This document shows positions 45,582-55,375 of a stretch of 64,000 nt of DNA, one piece after another; position 1 is the first letter of the stretch, and each line of letters opens with the position of its first letter. Location of the stretch: the NCBI RefSeq assembly GCF_009649685.1, contig NZ_WJPK01000003.1:62001-126000 (forward strand), given 5' to 3'. This DNA is from Flavobacteriaceae bacterium EG-1. GTDB lineage: Bacteria > Bacteroidota > Bacteroidia > Flavobacteriales > Flavobacteriaceae. The notes under the pieces are model-generated. The model ran no database searches. It worked only from the letters and a program-made list of their open reading frames with translations, and was not told where the DNA came from. The position numbers were made by a program, and so were the translations under genes.

Positions 45582-45823
45582 TATTTCTTGGTTAATTTCT
45601 TTTTTAAAGTTTTAAAATCATCTTCATATTCCCAATAAACCCATCGACCATTTAAATAATCTGTAAGGATGTACTTTTCACTAATTGATTTTATTCTTGA
45701 AACCGCAACCAATTTTCGTGCAAAAGGAGCAGTCACTTTCTCTAATATTTCTTTATTATCTACATCATATCCATGTGAAATGATGTGACTACCTAAACTC
45801 AATTCTACAAACTTATCACTCAT
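45581..45823 (-). CDS. 80-residue protein of unknown function between metH and metF
   Basis: A small soluble protein that I do not recognise. It has an N-terminal FVELSLGSHIISHGYDVDN, a middle LVAVSRIKSISEKYILTDY, an aromatic WVYWEYEDDF and a lysine-rich end. The ATG overlaps the metH stop as TAATG and its stop overlaps the metF ATG, which is strong evidence of expression and coupling within the methionine operon. It may help methionine synthase or MetF, but nothing in the sequence shows how. Confidence 0.8.
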   Translation of the reverse strand: MSDKFVELSLGSHIISHGYDVDNKEILEKVTAPFARKLVAVSRIKSISEKYILTDYLNGRWVYWEYEDDFKTLKKKLTKK

Positions 45824-48528
45824 TAATCTGCAATATTAGGAGCTAACCACCTTGTTGCCAAATCCAAAGAAATGCCTTTTCTATTTGCATAGTCTTCAAC
45901 TTGGTCTTCTTTTATTTTTCCAAGTCCAAAATACTTTGCCTCTGAGTTCCCAAAATAATAACCAGAAACTGACGCCGCTGGCCACATGGCCAAACTTTCT
46001 GTAAGCTTAACACCTATTTTATCTTCAACTTCAAGAATTTTCCAAATAGTTTTTTTCTCCAAGTGATCTGGGCAAGCAGGATAACCAGGAGCGGGTCTAA
46101 TTCCTTTATAGGACTCATTAATCAATTCTTCATTACTCAACTCCTCATTAGAAGCGTATCCCCAATGTTTTGTACGCACTTCCTTATGTAAATATTCTGC
46201 AAAAGCTTCAGCCAAACGATCAGAAATTGCTTTAATCATTATTGAATTATAATCGTCTAAATCTTTCTTGTACTGTTCAGATATCTCGTCTGTACCAAAA
46301 CCTGTAGTAACACAAAAACAACCTATATAATCTTGTTTTCCACTTTCCTTTGGCGCTATAAAATCTGCCAAAGCATTATCAGCTACTCCTTCTCGCCGTT
46401 TCAATTGTTGACGTAGTGTTCTGAAGACCATTTTATTACCATCAGATGCTTCAAGATCATCTTTAAATCCAATATCCACTTCTATATCATCATCGTTGAT
46501 TGTGTTTGCTGGAAATAGTCCGAAAATTGCTTTCGCCGTTAATAGTTTTTCTTCTAAAACTTTCTTCAACATTTTCTGAGCATCGGCAAATAAATCAGTT
46601 GCTTGTTCCCCCACAACCTTATCAGTTAAAATTTCAGGATATTTACCATGCAGCTCCCAACTTCTAAAAAATGGTGTCCAGTCTATAAATGAAACTAATT
46701 TATTAAGATTCAAATTCTCAATAATCTGAATACCTAGTTCGTTGGGTATAACTATCTCTGAAGTATTCCAATCAATTTGAAACTTATTCTTACGTGCATC
46801 AGCAATAGATTTATATTCTTTATGCTGTGAACGATTCATAAATTTTTCACGAAAAACTGCGTAATCATCTTTGATTGATTTTTTATAACCATCACACGTA
46901 TCCTTTTGCAATAAGTCTCCCACTACCGTTACTGCTCGGGATGCATCATTTACATGAACTACAGACTGACTATATTGAGGATCAATTTTTACTGCTGTAT
47001 GGGCCTTACTTGTTGTTGCCCCACCTATTAATAATGGCACTACAAAACCCTTCCGCTCCATTTCTTTCGCCAAATGAACCATTTCGTCTAATGAAGGAGT
47101 AATAAGTCCACTTAACCCAATAATATCAACATCATTTTTAATAGCTTCCGAAATTATTTTTTCAGGCGGCACCATAACACCTAAATCTACAATCTCATAA
47201 TTATTACATGCTAGAACAACACTCACTATATTTTTACCAATATCATGCACATCACCTTTTACAGTGGCCATTAAAATTTTTCCAGCACCTTCCGAATCGC
47301 CCTTTTGTGGGTTTAACAATTTTTCTTCTTCAATATACGGTAGTAAATAAGCCACTGCTTTTTTCATCACTCGAGCCGATTTTACGACTTGAGGCAAAAA
47401 CATTTTACCACTACCAAAAAGATCACCAACAACATTCATACCTGTCATTAGATTACCTTCAATAACTTCAATAGGCTTATTAGCTGCCAAGCGAGCTTCT
47501 TCTACATCTTCAACTATAAATTGATCAATTCCTTTTACTAAAGCTCTAGTAATTCTATTCTGTAAAGGTTCTTCTCGCCATGATAAATCGACCTTGCTTT
47601 CTTTAGCTTTACCAACAACCGATTCAGCAAAATCAAGTAATCGTTCTGTAGCATCATCCCTACGATTAAGCATTACATCTTCGACATGTTCTAACAAATC
47701 TTTAGGTATATCATCATAAATCTCTAGCATTGTAGGATTTACAATACCCATATTCATTCCAGCCTTTATTGCATGATATAAAAAAACAGAATGCATTGCC
47801 TCGCGTACAGGGTTATTTCCTCTAAAAGAAAAAGAAACATTACTCACCCCTCCACTTACACTTACATGGGGTAGATTTTCTTTGACCCATTTGGTTGCAT
47901 GAATAAAGTCTAATGCATTTAATTTATGTTCATCCATTCCTGTTGCAACAGGAAAAATATTTAAATCGAAAATAATGTCCTCCGGTGGGAATTTAACTTG
48001 ATTAACCAAAATATCATACGAACGCTTAGAGATATCACAACGTCTCTGATAATCATCGGCTTGACCTATTTCATCAAATGCCATAACAATTACCGCTGCA
48101 CCATATCGTTTAATTAACTTAGCCCTTTGAATAAACTCTTCTTCACCTTCTTTTAGACTAATGGAGTTAACAACACATTTTCCTTGAACTACTTGTAGTC
48201 CTGCTTCAATAATATCCCATTTAGAACTATCTATCATAATTGGAACACGTGCAATATCAGGTTCAGCAATCACTAAGTTTAAGAACTTCACCATAGCATG
48301 TTTACCATCAAGAAGTCCATCATCCATATTAATATCAATGATTTGAGCCCCTCCTTCTACCTGATCACGCGCTACATCTAAAGCTTCTTCGAATTTTTCT
48401 TCTTTAATTAACCTAAGAAACTTTTTTGAACCAGCTACATTAGTACGTTCACCAACATTTACAAAATTACTTTCTGGTGTAACCACAAGAGGTTCTAGTC
48501 CACTTAATTTTAAATATTTTGGTGCCAT
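45823..48528 (-). CDS. metH: Methionine synthase MetH, methyl-THF, cobalamin and reactivation modules
   Basis: Large part (901 residues) of B12-dependent methionine synthase. Pterin-binding domain (about 20-300, [16 protein letters not shown]), cobalamin cap and Rossmann domains with [11 protein letters not shown] (about 430, DxHxxG lower-ligand His) and [14 protein letters not shown], then the SAM-binding reactivation domain (about 580-901, [15 protein letters not shown]). The homocysteine-binding module is missing here and is encoded by the separate upstream gene, 9 bases away. Confidence 0.96.
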   Translation of the reverse strand: MAPKYLKLSGLEPLVVTPESNFVNVGERTNVAGSKKFLRLIKEEKFEEALDVARDQVEGGAQIIDINMDDGLLDGKHAMVKFLNLVIAEPDIARVPIMIDSSKWDIIEAGLQVVQGKCVVNSISLKEGEEEFIQRAKLIKRYGAAVIVMAFDEIGQADDYQRRCDISKRSYDILVNQVKFPPEDIIFDLNIFPVATGMDEHKLNALDFIHATKWVKENLPHVSVSGGVSNVSFSFRGNNPVREAMHSVFLYHAIKAGMNMGIVNPTMLEIYDDIPKDLLEHVEDVMLNRRDDATERLLDFAESVVGKAKESKVDLSWREEPLQNRITRALVKGIDQFIVEDVEEARLAANKPIEVIEGNLMTGMNVVGDLFGSGKMFLPQVVKSARVMKKAVAYLLPYIEEEKLLNPQKGDSEGAGKILMATVKGDVHDIGKNIVSVVLACNNYEIVDLGVMVPPEKIISEAIKNDVDIIGLSGLITPSLDEMVHLAKEMERKGFVVPLLIGGATTSKAHTAVKIDPQYSQSVVHVNDASRAVTVVGDLLQKDTCDGYKKSIKDDYAVFREKFMNRSQHKEYKSIADARKNKFQIDWNTSEIVIPNELGIQIIENLNLNKLVSFIDWTPFFRSWELHGKYPEILTDKVVGEQATDLFADAQKMLKKVLEEKLLTAKAIFGLFPANTINDDDIEVDIGFKDDLEASDGNKMVFRTLRQQLKRREGVADNALADFIAPKESGKQDYIGCFCVTTGFGTDEISEQYKKDLDDYNSIMIKAISDRLAEAFAEYLHKEVRTKHWGYASNEELSNEELINESYKGIRPAPGYPACPDHLEKKTIWKILEVEDKIGVKLTESLAMWPAASVSGYYFGNSEAKYFGLGKIKEDQVEDYANRKGISLDLATRWLAPNIAD

Positions 48529-48537
48529 ATTTTAATT

Positions 48538-49542
48538 TTAATACTTATCGACTGATAAGGGCCTTGGATTGTAATTCTCCAATAATTCAGCTATAGCTGT
48601 AATATGTTCAGGTGTAGTACCACAGCAACCACCTACAATATTAACCAATCCTTTTTCTAAATACTCCTTTATTTGTTCAGCCATTTGATCTGGGGTCTCA
48701 TCATATTCGCCAAACGCATTCGGCAATCCTGCATTAGGGTGAGCGGAAACGGCATAACTAGTTTTATTTGCTAATACTTCTAAATGGGGCACCAATTGAT
48801 TGGCTCCTAGCGCACAATTAAAACCAACAGATAAAATTGGAATGTGAGAAACTGAAATTAAAAAAGCCTCAGCTGTTTGTCCTGAAAGGGTTCTTCCAGA
48901 AGCATCAGTTATTGTACCACTAACCATTATTGGCACATCGACATTTCTTTCTTCTTTTACTTCTTCTATAGCAAATAAGGCAGCTTTAGCATTTAAAGTA
49001 TCAAATATTGTTTCTACCAATAACAAGTCCGCTCCGCCATCTAACAAAGCTTCTACTTGTTGTTTATAAGCAATTCGGAGTTCTTCAAATGAAACTGCTC
49101 TATATCCCGGGTCATTGACATCTGGAGACATGCTTGCCGTTTTATTTGTTGGTCCTATACTCCCAGCAACAAATCTTGGCTTGTGAGGTTCCTTTTCGGT
49201 GAATTCATCCGCTACCATTTTAGCAATTCGCGCAGATTCATAATTCAACTCGTACACTAAATCTTCCATAAAATAATCTGCCATGGCGATTGTTGTACCG
49301 GAAAAAGTATTGGTTTCAACAATATCAGCTCCAGCAGCAAAATACTTTCTATGTACTTCAGCAATTGCTTCGGGTTGAGTTAGAGATAACAAATCATTAT
49401 TACCTTGTAGCGGGTGTTCCCAATCTTTAAAACGTTCACCACGAAAATCTTCTTCTTGAAACTTATAGCGTTGCAACATAGTGCCCATAGCACCATCTAA
49501 CACTAATATTCGTTCGGCAAGTATTTTTTTTATATTCCTCAT
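48538..49542 (-). CDS. Methionine synthase homocysteine-binding module (separate MetH N-terminal subunit)
   Basis: Homocysteine S-methyltransferase domain of 334 residues: start [17 protein letters not shown], middle [12 protein letters not shown], and zinc ligands Cys in [10 protein letters not shown] plus the CC pair in [12 protein letters not shown]. It corresponds to the first module of E. coli MetH, here a stand-alone protein. It is the first gene after the SAM-I riboswitch and must work with the 901-residue partner encoded next. Confidence 0.95.
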   Translation of the reverse strand: MRNIKKILAERILVLDGAMGTMLQRYKFQEEDFRGERFKDWEHPLQGNNDLLSLTQPEAIAEVHRKYFAAGADIVETNTFSGTTIAMADYFMEDLVYELNYESARIAKMVADEFTEKEPHKPRFVAGSIGPTNKTASMSPDVNDPGYRAVSFEELRIAYKQQVEALLDGGADLLLVETIFDTLNAKAALFAIEEVKEERNVDVPIMVSGTITDASGRTLSGQTAEAFLISVSHIPILSVGFNCALGANQLVPHLEVLANKTSYAVSAHPNAGLPNAFGEYDETPDQMAEQIKEYLEKGLVNIVGGCCGTTPEHITAIAELLENYNPRPLSVDKY

Positions 49543-49602
49543 TTAAACAATTACATATACAAAACTAAGTACACCAACTAGGCATAAATAGTTATTAATT
49601 AT

Positions 49603-49628
49603 CGAAAAAGGAATTGAGTTAAACCCAA
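49603..49628 (-). terminator. Possible expression-platform terminator of the metH riboswitch
   Basis: On the minus strand TTGGGT and ACTCAA pair (five standard pairs and one G-T) around a TTA loop at 49628-49614, followed by TTCCTTTTTC. It begins 11 bases after the aptamer. The stem is short and AT-rich, so this is a weak candidate. Confidence 0.35.
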
Positions 49629-49638
49629 AGACTTAATT

Positions 49639-49770
49639 GTTATCTGCCGAAAAGCTAAAAACATAGCATTTTTCAGTAGAATGTAGCACCTTCTCGGGTA
49701 TTCTTAAATAGAAAAACCAAAGGGTTGCTAAGGTCTCATAGGGTCTAATCCCTCCACCTTTCTTGATAAC
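49639..49770 (-). ncRNA. SAM-I (S-box) riboswitch upstream of metH
   Basis: Minus-strand transcript leader with all SAM-I landmarks in order: GTTATCAAGAAAGGTGGAGG (49770 on), GACCCTATGAGACC, TTAGCAACCC, AAGGTGCTACATTC, and the closing GGCAGATAAC ending at 49639. The P1 helix GTTATC/GATAAC is perfect. SAM binding should reduce expression of the metH operon. The rest of the 49543-49960 gap has the expression platform (49543-49638) and about 190 bases of AT-rich sequence in which I see no gene and no convincing promoter. Confidence 0.93.
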
Positions 49771-49960
49771 TTAAACAGATTTGTAAGAACTAAGTACAAA
49801 GAAACATCACATAAGAATGAAAACCAAGAAATGTCTATGGTTTTTACATTACTCAAATTGTTATCAATTAAACAACCTCTAATAATTAATATATGTGTTC
49901 TTCGATATTCTTGGAAACAGGTAATAATTTTAAATTATTGTTTTAACAATTTAGATACGA

Positions 49961-51022
49961 TTAGGAAATACTTTGAACTACCTCTTTTTTTGCTTCTTTT
50001 TTGGAACCATCAAATCCTTCTACCCCACCAACAGTAGTATACTTCATAACATATCGCTTACCAGGGTTTATAATTTGATATGCGTATTGGCACATTACAG
50101 CAGCTTCGTGAAAACCTGAAAGTATTAATTTTAATTTACCTTCATATGTGTTTACATCACCTATCGCAAATACACCTGGTAAATTTGTTTGATAATCTTT
50201 TGCATTATTTACTTTAATAGCATTTTTTTCAATCTCTAAGCCCCAATCCCCTATTGGACCAAGTTTTGGAGATAAACCAAATAATGGAATAAAATTATCT
50301 ACTTCTAAATAGGTTTCACCTTTTGCTTCATCCTTATGTTTAATTCCTACGGCCTCTAACTTCTCATCACCGAAAAGTTTTTTAACTTCAGCTTCAGTAA
50401 AGAGTTTTATCTTACCAAGTTTAGCTAATTCAGCAGCTTTTTCAACAGAATCCAATGCACCACGAAATTCATTTCTTCTATGAACTAAAGAAACTTCAGA
50501 AGCAACGTCGGCTAAGAAAATTGCCCAGTCTAAAGCCGAATCTCCACCTCCGGCAATTACTACTTTCTTATCTCTATATATTTCTGGATCTTTAATTATG
50601 TAGGCAACACCATTATCTTCAAAATCAACTATATTCTCAATGGGTGGTTTTCTTGGCTCAAAAGAACCGAGTCCACCTGCAATTACAACAACAGGAGCAT
50701 GATGTTTTGTACCTTTATTTGTAGTAACAATATAAGACCCATCTTCTTGCTTATCTAAAGTCTCAGCACGTTCACCAAGTGTAAATCCAGGTTCAAAAGG
50801 TTTAATTTGCTCCATAAGATTATCAACCAATTCACCTGCTAATATTTCAGGAAAAGCTGGAATATCATATATAGGTTTCTTTGGATATATTTCAGAGCAT
50901 TGCCCACCTTGTTGCGGTAAAGCATCAATTAAATGGCACTTTAATTTAAGTAATCCTGCTTCGAAAACCGTAAATAAACCTGTTGGCCCAGCGCCAATTA
51001 TAATTAAATCTGTCTTAATCAT
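49961..51022 (-). CDS. Ferredoxin--NADP+ reductase (thioredoxin-reductase-like)
   Basis: FAD/NAD(P) flavoprotein of 353 residues. FAD motif DLIIIGAGPTGLFTVFEAG at the start, NAD(P) motif VVIAGGGDSALDWAIFLA in the middle, and GVFAIGDVNTYEGKLKLI near the end. There is no CxxC redox pair, so it is not thioredoxin reductase; the C-terminal extension fits the YumC-type ferredoxin reductase. As the last gene of the sulfate assimilation operon it may supply reduced ferredoxin to the sulfite reductase. Confidence 0.88.
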   Translation of the reverse strand: MIKTDLIIIGAGPTGLFTVFEAGLLKLKCHLIDALPQQGGQCSEIYPKKPIYDIPAFPEILAGELVDNLMEQIKPFEPGFTLGERAETLDKQEDGSYIVTTNKGTKHHAPVVVIAGGLGSFEPRKPPIENIVDFEDNGVAYIIKDPEIYRDKKVVIAGGGDSALDWAIFLADVASEVSLVHRRNEFRGALDSVEKAAELAKLGKIKLFTEAEVKKLFGDEKLEAVGIKHKDEAKGETYLEVDNFIPLFGLSPKLGPIGDWGLEIEKNAIKVNNAKDYQTNLPGVFAIGDVNTYEGKLKLILSGFHEAAVMCQYAYQIINPGKRYVMKYTTVGGVEGFDGSKKEAKKEVVQSIS

Positions 51023-51037
51023 CTTATAAATCTATAC

Positions 51038-51844
51038 TTAACAAATAAACTCTTGAGTCTTATACTTTTCTTGAATCTTTAAAATAGTTTCTCTGTGCTT
51101 AACTACCTCACCAATAATTATAATTGCAGGATTAGTCAATGCTAGTTTTTCAACTTCTTTTTCTATTGAATTAATTGTGGAAATTCCAGTTTTTTCTGAA
51201 TCTTTCGTACCGTTTTGAATAATAGCAATCGGCATTTCTGATTTCCCTTCACTTTTAAAAAGCGCAACAATCTGTGAAAGTTTAGACATTCCCATTAGAA
51301 TGACCACTGTTGCGTTTGATTTGGCAGCCAATTGTACATCACTTGACAGTTTGTGTTCTTTGGTTGTACCCGTAATCACCCAAAAACTTTCAGTAGCACC
51401 TCTTTTTGTAACAGGAATATTTTGCGCAGCCGGAACAGATAAGGCCGATGAAATACCTGGCACCATAGCAACGGCAACACCATGTTTTGCCGCATATTCC
51501 ATTTCTTCAGCACCACGCCCAAACACAAAAGGATCTCCTCCTTTTAACCGAACCACATGACCTCGGCTTTTTGCACGTTCTACAATTAGTTCATTGATTT
51601 GTTCTTGCTGATACGAATAACATCCTTTACGTTTTCCAACAAAAATAAGTTCTGCTTGATCAGCATATTTAAGTAACTCTACATCAACCAATGCATCATA
51701 CAAAACCACATCTGCATTTTGTAGTGCTTTTATTGCCTTAAGAGTTATCAATTCAACATCTCCAGGACCAGCTCCTACAACAGTTAAAAATGGACGCTTT
51801 ACGTTGACATCCACAATTCGTTTTGTAAACTTATTACTCAACAT
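51038..51844 (-). CDS. cobA: Uroporphyrinogen-III C-methyltransferase
   Basis: SAM-dependent methylase that makes precorrin-2 for siroheme. Motifs: LTVVGAGPGDVELITLKA, DVVLYDALVD, VVRLKGGDPFVFGRGAEE and VVPGISSALSVPA-like (MVPGISSALSVPA), all near canonical positions. Length 268. It lacks a fused CysG dehydrogenase or ferrochelatase domain. Its ATG abuts the sulfite reductase stop, matching a role in making that enzyme's siroheme. Confidence 0.95.
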   Translation of the reverse strand: MLSNKFTKRIVDVNVKRPFLTVVGAGPGDVELITLKAIKALQNADVVLYDALVDVELLKYADQAELIFVGKRKGCYSYQQEQINELIVERAKSRGHVVRLKGGDPFVFGRGAEEMEYAAKHGVAVAMVPGISSALSVPAAQNIPVTKRGATESFWVITGTTKEHKLSSDVQLAAKSNATVVILMGMSKLSQIVALFKSEGKSEMPIAIIQNGTKDSEKTGISTINSIEKEVEKLALTNPAIIIIGEVVKHRETILKIQEKYKTQEFIC

Positions 51845-53935
51845 CTATACTTCAGCTAATTCCTGTTTTCTAAATTGCGCAACAGCATCCAAAAAGTTTT
51901 TAGCATCATCCATATACTTTTTTGCAAATTCTGCAGTTGGTTCATTTTTATTAATCTGAAGAATAAAGTCTTCAAAATCACCATCTAAAATGATTCTCTT
52001 ATTAGCTACGAATTTTTCATTAAAGTCTTTAATGATACCTGCATGCGTGTTTGTTTTCTGATTCTCAGAAGTAAGTATAGCTTTCGCTGTATTTACCATC
52101 GACGAATACGAATGATATATACTTGCCGCATATTTACCTTCATTGAATGTAGTTTCAGCTGTTTGTATTTTCTCTTCACTTTCAAATAGAAGCGTAGCAA
52201 TCAAATCTATAACTACACCTGCACACTCACCTATACCAATTGCTTTAACATATTCTTCAGAATTTCCCCAATCGATAAAATCATCAGCAGTTAAATTATC
52301 TACGCTGGTTAAATCTTTTAAGAAATCATAGAAATAATGCTCTCCTTTTTCTGCATAGTAATCTGGGAACGATAATTCACCACCGTTAGCATCAAAATCA
52401 TTTAAAATTAATCGCAATGCTTCCGGGCCTCTCTTACTTGGTATTTTCACAACTTTATCTGCAAATCTACCTTCTCCATTACCAATATTTCCGCCACCCA
52501 ACAATACCTGAAGTGCTGGTGCAACTAATTTATCTTTTGTACGAACAGACATTCCTTGAAAACCGATGTTCGCCATATTGTGTTGCCCACAAGCGTTCAT
52601 ACATCCACTAATTTTAATAACCACATCTGGATTATTAATATAGTCTGGATACTCTATTTTCATTACTCTTTCAAGCTCCTCCGCGATACCTGTACTACTT
52701 GCAATTCCTAAATTACAAGTGTCTGTACCAGGACAAGCAGTAATATCTATGGCTTTATCATAACCCGCCTCAGTAAATCCTAACTTCTTTAACTCAACAT
52801 AGAAAAAAGGAATTAATTCTTCTTTTACATAAGGAACTAATATATTTTGACGCAAACTAAGTCTAACCTCATCTGCAGCATATTTTTCAATTAAATCTGC
52901 TAAGGCTCGGGCTTCTTTCAAGTAGAAATCACCTAGCAATACTTTTATGCCTATAGCAACATACCCCTCTTGCTTTTGAGGAATGATATTGGTTGATTTC
53001 CAAGATTCAAATTCTTTTTGATCTTCAATAACAACATTTGGCACTTCAACTTCTGCAATTTTTACTTCAGGATACGCATCTGCATCGATAGGAAACGTTT
53101 TAACAGGAATAGCCAATTGCTCTTCCTCTAATAACTTTTTAAATCCATCTAAACCTACGTCTTTTAACAAGAATTTCAATCGTGCTTTTGCTCTACTTTT
53201 TCGTTCCCCGTACCTATCAAAAACACGAACAACACCTTCCATTAATGGAATAATTTTATCTGTAGGCAAAAATGAGTACAACTCATCCGCATGTCGTGGC
53301 TGCGAACCTAAACCACCACCAAGCATAACTTTAAAACCTCTTTCGCCATTTTCAACTTTAGCGATAAAACCCAAATCGTGCATGTAAGAAAGTCCCGTAT
53401 CTGCATCACTAGAAGAGAAAGAAACTTTGAATTTTCTTCCTAATTCTTGACTTATCGGGTTTCTTAAAAAGTATTCAAACAACGCCTGAGCATATGGTGA
53501 AACATCAAAAGGCTCATCAACATCTATACCCGCCGTTTCACTTGCCGTTACATTACGAACTGTGTTACCACATGCTTCGCGAATGGTTACATCTGATTTT
53601 TCAAGCTCTGCCCATAACTCAGGAGTTCTATTTAAATCGACATAATGTATTTGAATATCTTGCCGTGTAGTAATATGCAAACGTCCAATAGAATATTCTT
53701 CAGAAACATCAGAAATTCTTCTTAATTGTTCGGAAGAAACTTTACCATAGGGTAGTTTTATACGAATCATTTGAACACCTTCTTGGCGCTGACCATATAC
53801 TCCCCTTGCTAAACGCAGACTACGAAACTTTTCTTCGTCTATTTTTCCATTGTGAAACATTTCGATTTTATTCGCTAAATCGATAATATCTTTTTCTACA
53901 ATCGGATTCTCTATTTCTGTTCTAAAACTTTGCAT
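51845..53935 (-). CDS. Siroheme-[4Fe-4S] sulfite (nitrite) reductase with C-terminal HEPN-like domain
   Basis: Six-electron reductase; in this operon sulfite to sulfide is the likely reaction. Two ferredoxin-like half domains and two siroheme domains; the cluster Cys ligands are CPGTDTC (Cx5C) and CMNAC (Cx3C). QRQEGVQMIRIKLPYG and HITTRQDIQIHYVD are the first substrate-binding region. Residues about 575-696 form an added helical domain like HEPN (FNEGKYAASIYHSYSSMVNT), without the RxxxxH nuclease motif. Total 696, about 120 longer than a simple reductase. Confidence 0.92.
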   Translation of the reverse strand: MQSFRTEIENPIVEKDIIDLANKIEMFHNGKIDEEKFRSLRLARGVYGQRQEGVQMIRIKLPYGKVSSEQLRRISDVSEEYSIGRLHITTRQDIQIHYVDLNRTPELWAELEKSDVTIREACGNTVRNVTASETAGIDVDEPFDVSPYAQALFEYFLRNPISQELGRKFKVSFSSSDADTGLSYMHDLGFIAKVENGERGFKVMLGGGLGSQPRHADELYSFLPTDKIIPLMEGVVRVFDRYGERKSRAKARLKFLLKDVGLDGFKKLLEEEQLAIPVKTFPIDADAYPEVKIAEVEVPNVVIEDQKEFESWKSTNIIPQKQEGYVAIGIKVLLGDFYLKEARALADLIEKYAADEVRLSLRQNILVPYVKEELIPFFYVELKKLGFTEAGYDKAIDITACPGTDTCNLGIASSTGIAEELERVMKIEYPDYINNPDVVIKISGCMNACGQHNMANIGFQGMSVRTKDKLVAPALQVLLGGGNIGNGEGRFADKVVKIPSKRGPEALRLILNDFDANGGELSFPDYYAEKGEHYFYDFLKDLTSVDNLTADDFIDWGNSEEYVKAIGIGECAGVVIDLIATLLFESEEKIQTAETTFNEGKYAASIYHSYSSMVNTAKAILTSENQKTNTHAGIIKDFNEKFVANKRIILDGDFEDFILQINKNEPTAEFAKKYMDDAKNFLDAVAQFRKQELAEV

Positions 53936-54026
53936 TTCTTTTTCTGATTTGGCATTAAAACTGATAATACTATTTAAGAGTTATAATGAAACAACCATTA
54001 ACATTGTCCCTTATACCATTTCTTAA

Positions 54027-55274
54027 TTAGCTAATAAAACCAGCTCCTACTGTATTATTTGATTGTGTATCAAGCAATATAAATGACCCATTTGTACGAT
54101 GATTTTTAAATTTGTCGTAAAAAATTGGTTTGTTAAGTTTAAAAGTTACTTGAGCAATATCATTCATTCCTAATGCTGATGTATCTTCATCGATACCTGA
54201 ATAATCAGGGTGAATTTTATGATGTATTTTTTCAACCTTAGCTAACACTTTATTTACACCGTGCTGCACTACATATTTACTACCCGCATTTAATTGTTGC
54301 GAGTCCATCCAAGAGATTGTGGCTGTAAATTCTTTTTCAATTGTTGGTAAATCACCAACTTTTACAAGCATATCACCACGACTCACATTAATCTCATCTT
54401 CTAAGGTTATAGTAACAGAAGAACGTCTTGAGGCTGTTTGAAACTTCTTATCATAAAAGAAAATATCTTTTATTCGAGATTTAGTTTGTGAAGGCAAAGC
54501 AACCACCTCATCACCAACACTCAATTCACCTCCATAAACTTTACCGGCGAAACCTCTAAAATCATGAAACTCCTCCGTTTTTGGTCGAATTACATACTGT
54601 ACAGGAAAACGTGGTGTACCTACATTAGAAACAGCAGCCATATCTAAAGCTTCCAAATGCTCCAACAAAGTTTCTCCAGTATACCATGGTGTATTGTTAG
54701 ACTTATTTACAACATTATCACCTTTAAGCGCACTTACAGGAATAAAAGTAATTCGCTGATCCTGATAATCACGCTTACCCATAAGAGTCTGAAAATCAGA
54801 TTTAATTGCATTGTATTTTTCCTCCGAAAAATCAACCAAGTCCATTTTATTAACCGCAACAACAACCTCTTTTATTCGAAGCAAGTTATTGATGAAAAAA
54901 TGGCGATTAGTTTGCTCTATTACACCTTTACGTGCATCAATTAAAATAATTGCAGCCTGTGAAGTAGATGCACCTGTCACCATATTTCTGGTATATTCAA
55001 CGTGCCCTGGTGTATCGGCAATGATATAACTCTTCTTAGCGGTAGAAAAATATATATGAGCAACATCAATTGTAATTCCTTGCTCACGTTCAGCTACCAA
55101 ACCATCTGTTGCCAAAGAGAAATCTAAATAATCATATCCTTTCTGTTTACTGGTCTTTTCAATGGCCTCTAACTTATCCGTGGTTAATGATTTTGTATCA
55201 TACAAAAGTCTACCAATTAAGGTACTTTTACCATCATCTACACTACCCGCTGTTGCTATTTTTAGTACTTCCAT
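54027..55274 (-). CDS. cysN: Sulfate adenylyltransferase subunit 1 (GTPase) CysN
   Basis: EF-Tu-like GTPase that drives sulfate activation by CysD. G1 AGSVDDGKSTLIGRLLYD (about 9-26), G2 region REQGITIDVAH, G3 DTPGHVEYTRNM, G4 NKMD. Length 415 ends after the beta-barrel domains, so no APS kinase (CysC) domain is fused. It follows cysD by 101 bases, a larger gap than elsewhere in the operon. Confidence 0.96.
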   Translation of the reverse strand: MEVLKIATAGSVDDGKSTLIGRLLYDTKSLTTDKLEAIEKTSKQKGYDYLDFSLATDGLVAEREQGITIDVAHIYFSTAKKSYIIADTPGHVEYTRNMVTGASTSQAAIILIDARKGVIEQTNRHFFINNLLRIKEVVVAVNKMDLVDFSEEKYNAIKSDFQTLMGKRDYQDQRITFIPVSALKGDNVVNKSNNTPWYTGETLLEHLEALDMAAVSNVGTPRFPVQYVIRPKTEEFHDFRGFAGKVYGGELSVGDEVVALPSQTKSRIKDIFFYDKKFQTASRRSSVTITLEDEINVSRGDMLVKVGDLPTIEKEFTATISWMDSQQLNAGSKYVVQHGVNKVLAKVEKIHHKIHPDYSGIDEDTSALGMNDIAQVTFKLNKPIFYDKFKNHRTNGSFILLDTQSNNTVGAGFIS

Positions 55275-55375
55275 TTTCGTTGCCCTAACTAACTCATTTA
55301 AGAGAGAGTATCTCGGGTTATTTTTTAATTATTGTATTTTTTTTTGCAATTCCTTTTTAGGGACTCCAAATAATT

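Noticed and set aside
49831-50037. Plus-strand frame overlapping the end of the ferredoxin reductase gene
   Set aside because: Overlaps a clear gene by about 80 bases, low-complexity translation and no homology pattern.
51845-53935. HEPN region as part of a toxin-antitoxin or defence system
   Set aside because: It is fused to sulfite reductase in a metabolic operon and lacks the RxxxxH active motif.
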